A stretch of 64,000 nt of DNA from Edaphobacter lichenicola (GTDB lineage Bacteria > Acidobacteriota > Terriglobia > Terriglobales > Acidobacteriaceae). Position numbers and translations under genes: made by a program. Numbering within the stretch: the first letter of the stretch is position 1; every line of letters begins with the position of its first letter. The notes under the pieces were generated by a model. The model was given only the letters and a program-made list of their open reading frames with translations. It was not told the origin of the DNA and did not search any database. Below are positions 24,701 to 32,708 of this stretch, piece after piece. The stretch spans positions 5,208,001-5,272,000 of the forward strand of contig NZ_CP073696.1 in assembly GCF_025264645.1 (NCBI RefSeq). Direction: 5' to 3'.

Positions 24701-27700
24701 TAACGGCGACGGAAACAATAATGGTTCCACCGCAACGCTCACGCAGGTGGTCGCGAAGTTGAGTCCGACGGTAACAGTAAGCACCTCTGGTCCGAGCAAC
24801 TTCGGTCAGGCCGTCTCAATTTCGGCTTCAGTCCCCACCGGTCCGACCGGCACCATAGTTATCACCAGCGGTGGCATCACGCTAGGAAGCGGAACCATAA
24901 CCTCGAGTTCTGGCGTAGTAACGATCACAACCAAAATCCTTCCTGCCGGCACGGACACAATAACTGCAAGCTACAGCGGCGACGCGACCAACAACTCCGC
25001 TACAGGGTCGACGACACAGACTGTAAACAAAGTAGCCCCAGCCGTAACGCTCTCGTCTTCGTTAAACCCTTCAGTCGTCAACCAATCCGTGACATTCACC
25101 GCCACTCTGCCAGCCAACGTCACTGGAACAGTAACCTTTACAGCCGGATCGACCATCTTGGGTTCACCAGCTTTGTCCAACGGTGTTGCAACCGTGACCA
25201 CCTCAGCCCTACCCGTAGGCACAGATACGATCACCGCAACCTACAATGGCGACTCAAATAACAGTACTTCAAGCGCAACTTTGATGCAGACGGTCAATAA
25301 AGCCACCCCTGTAGTTACAGTAACTGCGTCCGGACCAAGCATATTCGGTAGCTCAGCTACTATCATCGCGAGCGTCCCAATCGGAACAACCGGAACCATC
25401 GCATTCACCAGCGGTGGTGTAGCACTCGGTTCCGGAACTATCAGCACTGCAACTGGAATGGTAAGTATTTCCACTTCCATACTTCCGGTGGGAAGCGACC
25501 TAATCACAGCTTCTTATAGCGGGGATGCGAGCAACAATTCGGCCACCGGAACTGCTACCCAGATCGTGAACAAAGCCGGGTTAACAATTTCTCTAATCTC
25601 ATCTCTTAACCCCTCTACGCTGAATCAATCGGTGACCTTCACAGCCACCCTTTCTGGCAGCGCGACCGGCGCGGTGACATTTACAAACGGGGTAACGGTC
25701 CTGGGCATGTCAACACTGGTCAACGGAACTGCTGCAGTGACCACCTCTTCCCTGCCTGTAGGATCTGACACAATCACCGCAACTTACAATGGCGACTCCA
25801 ACAACGGAGCGGAAAACACGAGCCTGCTTCAGACAGTCAATAAAATGACTCCGCCCGTGACCGTCACAACCTCTGGACCAAGCACCTCCGGTGGATCAGT
25901 CACAATAACGACGACTTTGCCTCCCGGCACAACCGGAACTGTGACGGTTTCGAGTGGTGGGGTGACACTCGGAAGCGGTACCGTAAATCCCACGACTGGA
26001 ACAGTCGTTATATCGACCACGTCTCTTCCAGTCGGCACCGACCCCATCACCGCAAGCTTCGGGGGGGACACGAATAACAATCCGGCGACCGGCAGCACTA
26101 CACAAACAGTCACTAGAGCAACCACCACAGTGTTGCTGTTCTCATCTGTCAATCCCTCGAGTGTCAACCAGTCAGTCATCTTCACTGCAACCATCCCCAC
26201 AAATGCGACCGGCTTGGTCACATTCTTTGATGGTTCTACTATTCTCGGTACCGGTGCGGTCAGCAGCGGAACAGCAACGCTCACCACCTCAACCCTCATT
26301 GCCGGATCTCATGCGATCACTGCAAGCTATGGTGGCGATACGAACAATAGTTCTGCTAGCTCTGCTCCCCTCATACAAATAGTTAACAAAGCTACTCCCG
26401 TTCTGCCGCCGCCTGTTGTCTCCTCTCCGACCTTGCCCGTCAACACGCCGGAAACTATCACCGAGACGGTCCCTCCGGGCGTGACAGGAACAGTCACATT
26501 CTCCAATGGCTCAAATCCTTTGGGTTCGGCTCCGATCGTTGGTGGAGTCGCGACTATTACGGTTCCGTCTCTCCCTCAGGGAGTTGATTCCATCACTGCA
26601 TCTACCTCGGGTGATGCTAGCGACAATTCAGCGGTATCCCCACCAACGACCGTGACCGTCGGCAAGATAGCTACTGTTGTCACTCTGACTTCCTCTGTCA
26701 ATCCGTCGGCTTATAACCAATCAGTTACCTTCTCAGCCTCTGTACACGCTGGAACTACGGGTTCAATAACCTTTCTGGATGGCACGACTGTAATCGGCTC
26801 AGGACCAGTGAGTGCCACTGGCGTGGCAGTTTTTGCGACGTCTACGCTGACCATTGGTTCGCATCCGATAACGGCATCGTACGGTGGCGATTCAAACTAC
26901 AGTTCCGCGGTCTCTGCGGTACTGGTGCAGACTGTCAGCAAGATTCCAACGACCATCACGATCACCGAAAGTACACCTGCGCAGTTAGTGAACGGCGGAA
27001 TCACTTTTACTGCAACTGTCACAGCGCCAGATCCAAACGCAACAGGAACAGTGACCTTCATGGACGGTTCGGTCGTCCTTGGAACAGCTACGCTTACTCC
27101 GAATGGCGGAGTCGCCGTCTCACTTAGCACGAATGCAAGTGCAATCTTATTGACATCGAGTCTTGTTGCGGGATCGCACCAGATCGTAGCGATCTATTCG
27201 GGCGATAACACCTTTGCTCCAAGTACGTCGGCTCCAGCCAACGACTTAGTCGAAGATTTCACCAACACCAATACCGGCCCCGCTAGCCAAAATGTATTTC
27301 CAGGGGCATCTACCACCTACAACTTCAGTCTGGCACCTATCACTGCAAGTACCTTTCTCAACGATGTAACAGTCACGGTCACAGGATTGCCGGCAGGATC
27401 GACCTATACCTTAACGCCTTCTTCCGTTGCAGCTGGAAGCGGTGTTACCGCTATGGTTCTCAACGTTCAAACGAGCAGCAGCCTCAGCGCACAAAATAAC
27501 CAGCCTGCAAACTCTCCCGCCTCCAGGAAGGAGCTACCGATAGCTCTAGGAATGCTAGGCCTTATCGGCCTCGGAGCGATACGAAAGCTTAGAAATAGGA
27601 TGCCGCGTGCCTTGCTGCTCCTCTTGGTGATGCTCAGCTCGCTCTTGCCGATCGCTGCGCTCAGCGGCTGTGCTGGCGGATACTTCACTCTCAACCCTCA

Positions 27701-27776
27701 GACCTACACCGTCACGGTTACCGGCACCGAAGGTATCGTTCAACATGCAGCGACTGCAACTTTGATTGTTCAGTAG
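21789..27776 (+). CDS. Giant secreted FG-GAP plus Ig-like repeat protein
   Basis: The ATG at 21789 (AAGAGG about 9 bases upstream) gives 1995 residues, and an in-frame ATG at 21837 would also leave a signal peptide. The order is: signal segment (about 20-42); a first Ig-like domain; an FG-GAP/VCBS propeller (about 230-590) with repeated calcium-type loops such as LADFNRDGVTDIALG and GNGDGTF; about a dozen bacterial Ig-like (Big_3_5 type) repeats of 80-100 residues (about 630-1815). The C-terminal region holds a membrane segment, a basic stretch (RKLRNR), a second hydrophobic segment and SGCAGG. Likely a surface adhesin or matrix protein; the ligand is unknown. Six bases separate it from an outer-membrane barrel gene. 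Confidence 0.85.
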   Translation: MTRLSHRFSCFTFFVWMESSYARALFILVMMATTVCSAVAATPTATTTTLAISATSVPYQTPISLTATVTAGNAPITAGLVLFCEATAKFCENNSALGVAQLTFPGATASVKIGSGPIGNHSYKAVFRANNSYATSESNIVTYSVTGTHTSSITLSSTGSIGDYSLTGTVSGFGSLNTGPTGTISFLDTSAGNNLLGSENLVVSTLSTTFVQNQPFAIGGTFPPGTQLSDERSVAIASAYLDTDNNLDVVTGDASPTISVLLGNGDGTFKPKVNYPGCSVGVAVQIVLADFNRDGVTDIALGCSDKKANGGLVINLGKGDGTFQTNPVYYPTGDVGGVAFGDFNSDGLIDIVVSDNAQQDITFFQGNGDGTFTKETAATISTPTLAHGVVVADFNMDGFDDVAYAVDTAVPNSSLSDLYVALGNGKGAFQTATAPVASEIGEFLTTGDTNADSFPDVVSSSILRPNSGNNNVGPSLFVLLGKGDGTFHSTATYTSDIPSDPHLADVNGDGIPDIIAGGSTGALVYQGNGDGTFQPYQEPSIGGFALTFAVNAGDYNNDGNADLIGTDADTPRAAVSLSQVQQTSVASALTNVAVFPLGSGVHNVDASYSGDSIFVGSLSSTVPLTAAPVNTALTLTASATSAILPGQSIVLIAVLSPYTVGPPTTTTNNELVNFYTGTTLLGSGKLSNGVATITTTALPIGADSLTAVYVGDSNYNTSTSNTVTATVSNVLISSSPNPSTYTQAVTFTGTVATGKTGTITFFDGSTNIGSSAISGATATITTSSLTAGSHNITAQYNSNASPVLVQVVNKATPTVTVTTSGPSTYGQSVMITASVPTGATGTITLTSGSLSLGSGTISSGSVLINTSLLTPPNDLITATYSGDSNYNSAVGTVTQTVNKVDTSGTLTSSVNPSLPGGAVTFTDTLSPANVTGMVTFTNGSTVLGSSTVNNGAATLIISTLPLGNDVITAAYNGDGNNNGSTATLTQVVAKLSPTVTVSTSGPSNFGQAVSISASVPTGPTGTIVITSGGITLGSGTITSSSGVVTITTKILPAGTDTITASYSGDATNNSATGSTTQTVNKVAPAVTLSSSLNPSVVNQSVTFTATLPANVTGTVTFTAGSTILGSPALSNGVATVTTSALPVGTDTITATYNGDSNNSTSSATLMQTVNKATPVVTVTASGPSIFGSSATIIASVPIGTTGTIAFTSGGVALGSGTISTATGMVSISTSILPVGSDLITASYSGDASNNSATGTATQIVNKAGLTISLISSLNPSTLNQSVTFTATLSGSATGAVTFTNGVTVLGMSTLVNGTAAVTTSSLPVGSDTITATYNGDSNNGAENTSLLQTVNKMTPPVTVTTSGPSTSGGSVTITTTLPPGTTGTVTVSSGGVTLGSGTVNPTTGTVVISTTSLPVGTDPITASFGGDTNNNPATGSTTQTVTRATTTVLLFSSVNPSSVNQSVIFTATIPTNATGLVTFFDGSTILGTGAVSSGTATLTTSTLIAGSHAITASYGGDTNNSSASSAPLIQIVNKATPVLPPPVVSSPTLPVNTPETITETVPPGVTGTVTFSNGSNPLGSAPIVGGVATITVPSLPQGVDSITASTSGDASDNSAVSPPTTVTVGKIATVVTLTSSVNPSAYNQSVTFSASVHAGTTGSITFLDGTTVIGSGPVSATGVAVFATSTLTIGSHPITASYGGDSNYSSAVSAVLVQTVSKIPTTITITESTPAQLVNGGITFTATVTAPDPNATGTVTFMDGSVVLGTATLTPNGGVAVSLSTNASAILLTSSLVAGSHQIVAIYSGDNTFAPSTSAPANDLVEDFTNTNTGPASQNVFPGASTTYNFSLAPITASTFLNDVTVTVTGLPAGSTYTLTPSSVAAGSGVTAMVLNVQTSSSLSAQNNQPANSPASRKELPIALGMLGLIGLGAIRKLRNRMPRALLLLLVMLSSLLPIAALSGCAGGYFTLNPQTYTVTVTGTEGIVQHAATATLIVQ
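23680..27240 (+). repeat. Tandem Ig-like-domain-coding repeats (about 12 units of 250-300 bp)
   Basis: The coding sequence is internally repetitive. Units end in variants of QTVNKA (for example near 24210, 24475, 24750, 25020, 25295, 25570, 25835 and 26110) and recur about every 270 bp, with shared phrases such as TITATYNGDSNN and PSSVNQSVTFTAT. Units are diverged rather than identical. Alternate units are more alike (TVSTSGPS... type versus SSLNPSTLNQ... type), suggesting duplication of two-domain blocks. Confidence 0.8.
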
Positions 27777-27782
27777 GAGAAG

Positions 27783-28370
27783 ATGATGCATTTTAGAAGC
27801 GCTTTGCTTCTTGTACTTATATTTGGTCTGCCCTGGGCTCTTCATGCTCAGGCAATATCGGCTGGGGGATCCTATGACTCAATACCTAGACTGGAGCTTG
27901 GAGCCAACTACAACTATTTCCATGCGAATGCCCCTCCGGGCCAATGCGGTTGCTTTTCTCTTAATGGCGGTAGTGGAACTGTGTTGCTTAACGTAACACC
28001 AGTGTGGGGAGTCGTTGCTGACATCATGGTCGGTCATGCAACCAACGTCGATAATAGTCTCCAGAACATCACCATCTTCAATTATCTTTTTGGTGCACGC
28101 TACACGCGTCGTACAGAGAGGCGTTTTGTTCCATACGCTGAGGCATTGTTTGGCGGGGCGAAGGAAGATGTGAATTTTCAATTCACGATCAATCGCAATG
28201 CGTTTGGATTGGCGGCTGGAGGTGGAGTATCTACAAAGTTGAAAGGGAAATTCGGACTGACGGCCGTCCAAATCGACTACGTTTACACGCAGATACCGAA
28301 TGCAAAAAATGATCGTCAGAATAACATTCGTGTCGCCACCGGCGTGACCTATGGGTTCGGCTACAAATAA
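27783..28370 (+). CDS. Outer-membrane beta-barrel protein (OmpA-like N-terminal fold)
   Basis: The 195-residue protein has a signal peptide (1-23, ending ALHAQ) and a small beta-barrel. Alternating strands such as LELGANYNYFHA, GVVADIMVGHA, FLFGARYT-like YLFGARYTRR, FVPYAEALFGGA and IRVATGVTYGFGYK end in an aromatic-rich C-terminus. AGGAGA lies just before the ATG. It starts 6 bp after the giant repeat protein, so the two are probably one transcript. It may anchor or help present that protein at the outer membrane, which is inference from position only. Confidence 0.82.
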   Translation: MMHFRSALLLVLIFGLPWALHAQAISAGGSYDSIPRLELGANYNYFHANAPPGQCGCFSLNGGSGTVLLNVTPVWGVVADIMVGHATNVDNSLQNITIFNYLFGARYTRRTERRFVPYAEALFGGAKEDVNFQFTINRNAFGLAAGGGVSTKLKGKFGLTAVQIDYVYTQIPNAKNDRQNNIRVATGVTYGFGYK

Positions 28371-28375
28371 AACGT

Positions 28376-28402
28376 TGCGTACCCTTTTGGAGGGTTATGC
28401 GC
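28376..28402. terminator. Weak bidirectional hairpin between convergent genes
   Basis: ACCCT-TTTGG-AGGGT (28381-28395) with partial outer pairing GCGTA/TATGCGC sits in the 37-bp gap between the convergent barrel and permease genes. No clear U-tract follows, so termination is only suggested by location. Confidence 0.3.
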
Positions 28403-28407
28403 AGTGA

Positions 28408-29880
28408 TTATTCCATCTGAATATTCGCCCGCTTACTGAAATAGCGAAGCAAATACACAAGCGACCCGGCGATCAGAATTATCCCAGCGGTTCTCATCTC
28501 TCGCAAGAAGTGCGGTCTTGAAAAAAGAATAAACACGAATCCGCCAAGCGCCATCAGTACTGGGAGTGGGTAGAGCGGCATTCGAAATCCTCGCATCCTC
28601 CGTTCGCGGCGGTGCTTTGGCAACAGTGCAGACGTCCCTTGTAACAGAAACTGAAACAGAATTCGGACTACTACCAGCGTCGTGATGACCTCTTGCAGCC
28701 GAAAGATGCAGCATAGGAGCGTGATGCTCCCCAGTGTCACCAGCGAATGCATTGGAATGCGATGCTTTGGATGAAGCACTCCAAACCAAGCCGGAAAGTT
28801 GCCGTCGCGAGCGGCCGCGAAAGGGATGCGTGAATATCCCAGCAGCAACGCAAACACAGAAGCAAGGGCTGACAACGCAATCAGCACTACTATGACGCCG
28901 GCCGCAGCGTGTCCATATAACCGTTCCATAAATACAGCCATAGTGAACATTCGCGCGTGACTATCTGTGTTCTGCGTCATCTCACGCCATGGCAGCACGC
29001 CGAGGACGCTGATGTTCATCAATAGATAGAGTGTAGCGACGACGCCGATCGATCCGAGTACAGCGCGTGGTATCGCCCTTTGTGGATCGCGTACCTCAGC
29101 GCCCATAAAGCACACGTTGTAGTAGCCCCAATAATCGTATGCGGAGATCAACATGCCGTTGCCAAGCCCGAGAAAAAAAGCTCCATTGAGTTGAAATGCA
29201 CCCACAGGGAAATCAAAGGCGCGATGAACATTGAAGTGCATGAAGCCTACGACGATCACTAACACCAACGTAAGTCCAACGACTAACCCAAGCCATCGAA
29301 CAATTCGATCGATGGCGAAGATGCTGCGATACAGAACAACTATCGCGATCCCACATGCGGCCATTGCAATTAAGGTCTGTCCACTCAGCACCACGGGGAC
29401 GCCAAACAGTGATGTGGCGGCAAACGTGTGACTAGCTGATGGAAGGAAGAAAGACGCATACTGCGAGAATCCGATGCACCCCGAGGCGATCGAAAGCGGC
29501 GCGCTGATCAGTAGCTGCCATGCATAAAGAAACGAAAACGCCCGCCCCCAGGTCTTTTCTCCGTATAAGTACTTGAGATACGCATACGATCCACCGGCCT
29601 CGGGGTAGGCTGTTCCCAGTTCACTCCAGATCAAACCGTCGCACAGCGAGAGCAGCGCTCCCATCAACCACCCGAGCATTACCTGAGGTCCGCCCATCAC
29701 GCCAACGATCAGGGGCAACGTTACGAATGGTCCGACTCCAACCATGTCGATCACGTTAAGGCCCAGTGCTGAGCCCGTAGACAGACCACGCCGCAGTTCG
29801 TGCGTCGCTGGTCGTTCTGCGTTGACCGGCGTTCGACTCTTCGTCTTCGGGCCCGAATGTTCGGGCGAGGGTTCACTCAT
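28408..29880 (-). CDS. APC-family amino-acid permease
   Basis: The start is placed at the ATG 29878-29880 (MSEPSPEHSG...), giving 490 residues; a longer frame adds an unlikely basic extension. Twelve membrane segments are expected. APC landmarks are the first helix GLNVIDMVGVGPFVTLPLI, YPEAGGSYAYLKYLYG, and FMGAEVRDPQRAIPRA between helices 6 and 7. It is likely a proton-coupled amino-acid or amine transporter, with substrate not predictable. It diverges from a secreted polygalacturonase gene across about 150 bp. Confidence 0.9.
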   Translation of the reverse strand: MSEPSPEHSGPKTKSRTPVNAERPATHELRRGLSTGSALGLNVIDMVGVGPFVTLPLIVGVMGGPQVMLGWLMGALLSLCDGLIWSELGTAYPEAGGSYAYLKYLYGEKTWGRAFSFLYAWQLLISAPLSIASGCIGFSQYASFFLPSASHTFAATSLFGVPVVLSGQTLIAMAACGIAIVVLYRSIFAIDRIVRWLGLVVGLTLVLVIVVGFMHFNVHRAFDFPVGAFQLNGAFFLGLGNGMLISAYDYWGYYNVCFMGAEVRDPQRAIPRAVLGSIGVVATLYLLMNISVLGVLPWREMTQNTDSHARMFTMAVFMERLYGHAAAGVIVVLIALSALASVFALLLGYSRIPFAAARDGNFPAWFGVLHPKHRIPMHSLVTLGSITLLCCIFRLQEVITTLVVVRILFQFLLQGTSALLPKHRRERRMRGFRMPLYPLPVLMALGGFVFILFSRPHFLREMRTAGIILIAGSLVYLLRYFSKRANIQME

Positions 29881-30031
29881 GACTCGTCTTTCAGCCGGCT
29901 CGATTCGATCCACCCAATCAGTGATCGTGCCCGAAGTGTAACGAATCCTTGACCTCTGCGCGCCGCAGATGCGTGGTACGACCAATTACAGGTACTATTC
30001 CCATGGGCGCGCGAGCGCTCCTGGAGAGACG

Positions 30032-31312
30032 ATGAACCGTTTGGGCGTTCGTTCTGCGATAGCAGCATCCGTGGCCATATTGATTACCATGACTTTACCC
30101 GCGACGGCCGCGGGTAAGGTCTGTGACGCAAGAACCTATGGGGCCAAAGCCGATGGCACGACCAAAGACACTCAGGCGATTCAAGCGGCGATTGACGACT
30201 GCGCCAAAGCGGGCGGGGGGACCGTCAAGCTTTTCCGCGGGACGTTTCTCTCCGCTCCAATCGTTCTGAAGAGCAACATCACCCTGGACATCGCCGGAGG
30301 TACGACCCTTCTAGGCTCGTCCGACCACGACGACTACCCGAAGAAGACCGAGTTCAGAGGGCCTGGTTTTCAATCGCTGGTTAGTGCGACGAATGCCGAG
30401 CATGTCTCGATCACCGGCGGTGGCGTCATCGACGGAGCGGGAGAGAGCTGGTGGAAGATCGCTCGGAGTACGAAGAACTCCGGTGTGCTTGGCAGCGAGA
30501 ACACGCGGCCGCGCCTTGTCGTCTTCGATCACTGCAAGCACGTGCTCGTTGAAGGCGTGACCATCCAGAACTCTCCTTACTGGCAACTCGTTCCGTACTA
30601 CTCGGATGATGTCAAGATCCACAACATCCGGGTGCTTGCCGACATTCACTCGCCGAATACCGACGCGATTGATCCCTTCAGTTCCAGTAACGTCGTAATC
30701 GACCACGTCTACGCTGACGTTGGAGACGACGACATTGCCATCAAGAGCGGCATGATCAACTCTCCTGGTCCTGACGATCCGAGCAAGAACATTACTATTA
30801 CCGACTGCGAGTTCGAGCATGGCCACGGACTCTCGATCGGCAGCGAGATCGCGGGCGGTGCACAGAACATCCACGCTGCGCGAATCCACTTCAAGAACAC
30901 GGACAACGGTATCCGCATCAAGGCGAATCGCGACCGCGGAGCCGACGTCAGCGACATCTCCTTCAGAGACATCACGATGGAAGGCGTGAAAACCTCGGTG
31001 CTTATCAGCGAGTACTACCCGAAGGCACTGCCTGAGGGCGAGGTTGCAGCAGAGCCGGTTCAGCGACTCACGCCTTTCTTCCACGACATCACCATCGAGA
31101 ACCTGAGGTCGGTCGATAGTGGCTGGGCTGGCGTTGTTATTGGTCTTCCTGAATCTCCGGTCAAGAATGTCGTGATGAAGAACGTTCAGATTCAGGCGAC
31201 GAAGGGCATGACGATTGCGTATGCAACTGTAGATGCTACAAACCTAAAGGTTACGGCGGCGGATGGAAACAGCATTGCTGTCTTTCCGAGCGCTCAAGTT
31301 ACGACCAAATAG
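30032..31312 (+). CDS. Secreted GH28 polygalacturonase-like glycoside hydrolase
   Basis: The ATG at 30032 has GGAGAG 5 bases upstream and yields 426 residues with a signal peptide (about 1-26, ending TAAG). Right-handed beta-helix and GH28 motifs are present in order: DARTYGAKADGTTKDTQAIQ, SPNTDAIDP (NTD), GDDDIAIKSG (catalytic Asp pair), GHGLSIGSE and GIRIKANRDRG (RIK). The family hydrolyses pectic galacturonan or related polysaccharides outside the cell. No other pectin genes are next to it. Confidence 0.93.
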   Translation: MNRLGVRSAIAASVAILITMTLPATAAGKVCDARTYGAKADGTTKDTQAIQAAIDDCAKAGGGTVKLFRGTFLSAPIVLKSNITLDIAGGTTLLGSSDHDDYPKKTEFRGPGFQSLVSATNAEHVSITGGGVIDGAGESWWKIARSTKNSGVLGSENTRPRLVVFDHCKHVLVEGVTIQNSPYWQLVPYYSDDVKIHNIRVLADIHSPNTDAIDPFSSSNVVIDHVYADVGDDDIAIKSGMINSPGPDDPSKNITITDCEFEHGHGLSIGSEIAGGAQNIHAARIHFKNTDNGIRIKANRDRGADVSDISFRDITMEGVKTSVLISEYYPKALPEGEVAAEPVQRLTPFFHDITIENLRSVDSGWAGVVIGLPESPVKNVVMKNVQIQATKGMTIAYATVDATNLKVTAADGNSIAVFPSAQVTTK

Positions 31313-31344
31313 ACGCTTCAACGTAACGTTAGCGACTTCTGTAC

Positions 31345-32043
31345 TCAAACTGTACGGGCCGGGACCCGTTTGCCGAAGAGTGCGGTGCCTACGCGGACGC
31401 AGGTGCTGCCCTCTTCAATGGCGACGGTGAAGTCGTTCGACATGCCCATCGACAACTGCGTCAGCTTTGGGAAACGAATCACTGACTCGTCTCTCAGGCG
31501 ACGCAGCTCGCGGAAGTAGGGTCGCGCGGTCTCGGCGTCTTCAGACCACGGTGGGACCGTCATGAGTCCAACCGCTTCGACTGACTCCAGGGGCTCCAAT
31601 GCGGTCAGCAGAGCAGACAGCTCTTCGGGCGCGAGACCGTGCTTCGACTCTTCGTGGCTCAGCTTCACCTCGACGAGGAGGGGAAGCTTCTTGTTCAGGG
31701 CTGCTGCGGCGGTGTTCAGCCGTTGAGCGATCTTCAAGGAGTCGACTGCATCGATTGCGTGGAACAGTTCCGCTGCCTTTGCCGTCTTGTTGGACTGGAG
31801 CGGGCCGATGAGGTGAAACCTTGCATCCGTGAGCGCTGCCAGGTGCTGCGACTTCTCTTGAAACTCCTGCACGCGATTTTCGCCGAAGAGGCGCTGTCCG
31901 GCGGCGTAGGCTTCGAGTATGACTTCTACTGGATGAACCTTGCTGACTGCCATCAACTCGACTTCGCTCTCGGCGCGACCGGCGCGGTGGCAGGCTGCGG
32001 CGATCTGTTCGTGTAGATGGGCTAGATTTTCGGCGATTGACAT
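31345..32043 (-). CDS. YggS-family PLP-binding homeostasis protein
   Basis: The 232-residue single-domain TIM barrel has VELMAVSKVHP (PLP Lys35), GENRVQEFQEK, FHLIGPLQSNKTAKA, HAIDAVDSLKIAQRLN, SHEESKHGL, LMTVPPW, LSMGMSNDFTVAIEEGST and VRVGTALFG. These are all the conserved blocks of the family. It binds pyridoxal phosphate in the cytosol and affects vitamin B6 and amino-acid homeostasis, with no known enzymatic reaction. It is divergent from a small membrane protein gene (62 bp apart) and convergent with the polygalacturonase. Confidence 0.95.
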   Translation of the reverse strand: MSIAENLAHLHEQIAAACHRAGRAESEVELMAVSKVHPVEVILEAYAAGQRLFGENRVQEFQEKSQHLAALTDARFHLIGPLQSNKTAKAAELFHAIDAVDSLKIAQRLNTAAAALNKKLPLLVEVKLSHEESKHGLAPEELSALLTALEPLESVEAVGLMTVPPWSEDAETARPYFRELRRLRDESVIRFPKLTQLSMGMSNDFTVAIEEGSTCVRVGTALFGKRVPARTV

Positions 32044-32105
32044 GCTCTTTGCATCTTATCGTCTAGCTTTGCCTAAGCCTTCCCAAACCAAGGAGACTGA
32101 ACTCT

Positions 32106-32435
32106 GTGTGGACTATTCTTTTGTTGATCGGCTCGAACATCTTCATGACCTTCGCCTGGTATGGGCACCTGAAGTACAAGGAGGTGCCGCTGTGGAAGGT
32201 CATCGTGGTGAGCTGGGGCATTGCGTTCTTCGAGTACTGTCTGCAGGTGCCTGCCAACCGGATCGGCTCTAAGACCTTTTCACCCGACCAGCTTAAGGTC
32301 ATCCAGGAGGTGATCACGCTAGCGGTCTTCGGTGTCTTCTCCACCTTTTACTTCGGGGACAAGCTGCACTGGAACCACTTCGCGGCGTTCGCCTGTTTAG
32401 TAGCTGGGGCATTCTTTATGTTCCACAAGTTCTAG
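32106..32435 (+). CDS. DMT-superfamily small membrane protein (DUF486 type)
   Basis: A GTG start with AAGGAGA upstream gives 109 residues with four hydrophobic segments. Sequences such as FMTFAWYGHLKYK, WGIAFFEYCLQVPANRIG, QLKVIQEVITLAVFGVFS and HFAAFACLVAGAFFMF match the DUF486 family of small DMT-like proteins. No substrate is established for the family. Copy B of the dispersed element begins 8 bp after its stop. Confidence 0.88.
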   Translation: MWTILLLIGSNIFMTFAWYGHLKYKEVPLWKVIVVSWGIAFFEYCLQVPANRIGSKTFSPDQLKVIQEVITLAVFGVFSTFYFGDKLHWNHFAAFACLVAGAFFMFHKF

Positions 32436-32442
32436 CTACGTC

Positions 32443-32700
32443 CTTGGGGGGTGGCCCCCGGGGTTATCCTTGTTAACTCATTTATTTTTATCGCTTTACG
32501 ATTTTGACTCCCTGCAAAAATGTGATTCCAAACGGTTTATCGGTAAAAATGTCTTTCTAAACGACTTAGCCCCGGCGGGTGGCCGGGGCTTGCTCTTTTT
32601 CAAGAGATATATCCAGTATATCGGGTTGGGGATAACTCATACGCCACGGCTATGTGTCTGTTTTATAAGGGGTAATGGGCATTCGGGGCTTGACAGAGAA
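32443..32700 (-). repeat. Dispersed intergenic element, copy B (inverted relative to copy A)
   Basis: On the minus strand, in order: CTGTCAAGCCCC (32696-32685), TGGCGTATGAGTTA (32646-32633), TATACT (32620-32615), GC hairpin (32590-32568), and CGTTTAGAAAGACATTTTT (from 32563). The related CGTTTGGAATCACATTTTTG (from 32534) and a C-run/G-run hairpin (about 32463-32446) follow. The first two boxes are identical to copy A and 50 bp apart in both copies, and TATACT follows the second box at the same distance. It fills the gap between the convergent DMT and ATPase genes, ending 8-10 bp from the DMT stop. Confidence 0.75.
32568..32601 (+). terminator. Rho-independent terminator (within element B)
   Basis: AGCCCCGGC-GGGTG-GCCGGGGCT is a perfect 9-bp stem with a 5-base loop. 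It is followed on the plus strand by TGCTCTTTTTC, suiting termination of the DMT gene. On the minus strand no T-run follows immediately. Confidence 0.8.
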
Positions 32701-32708
32701 ATTCACGG

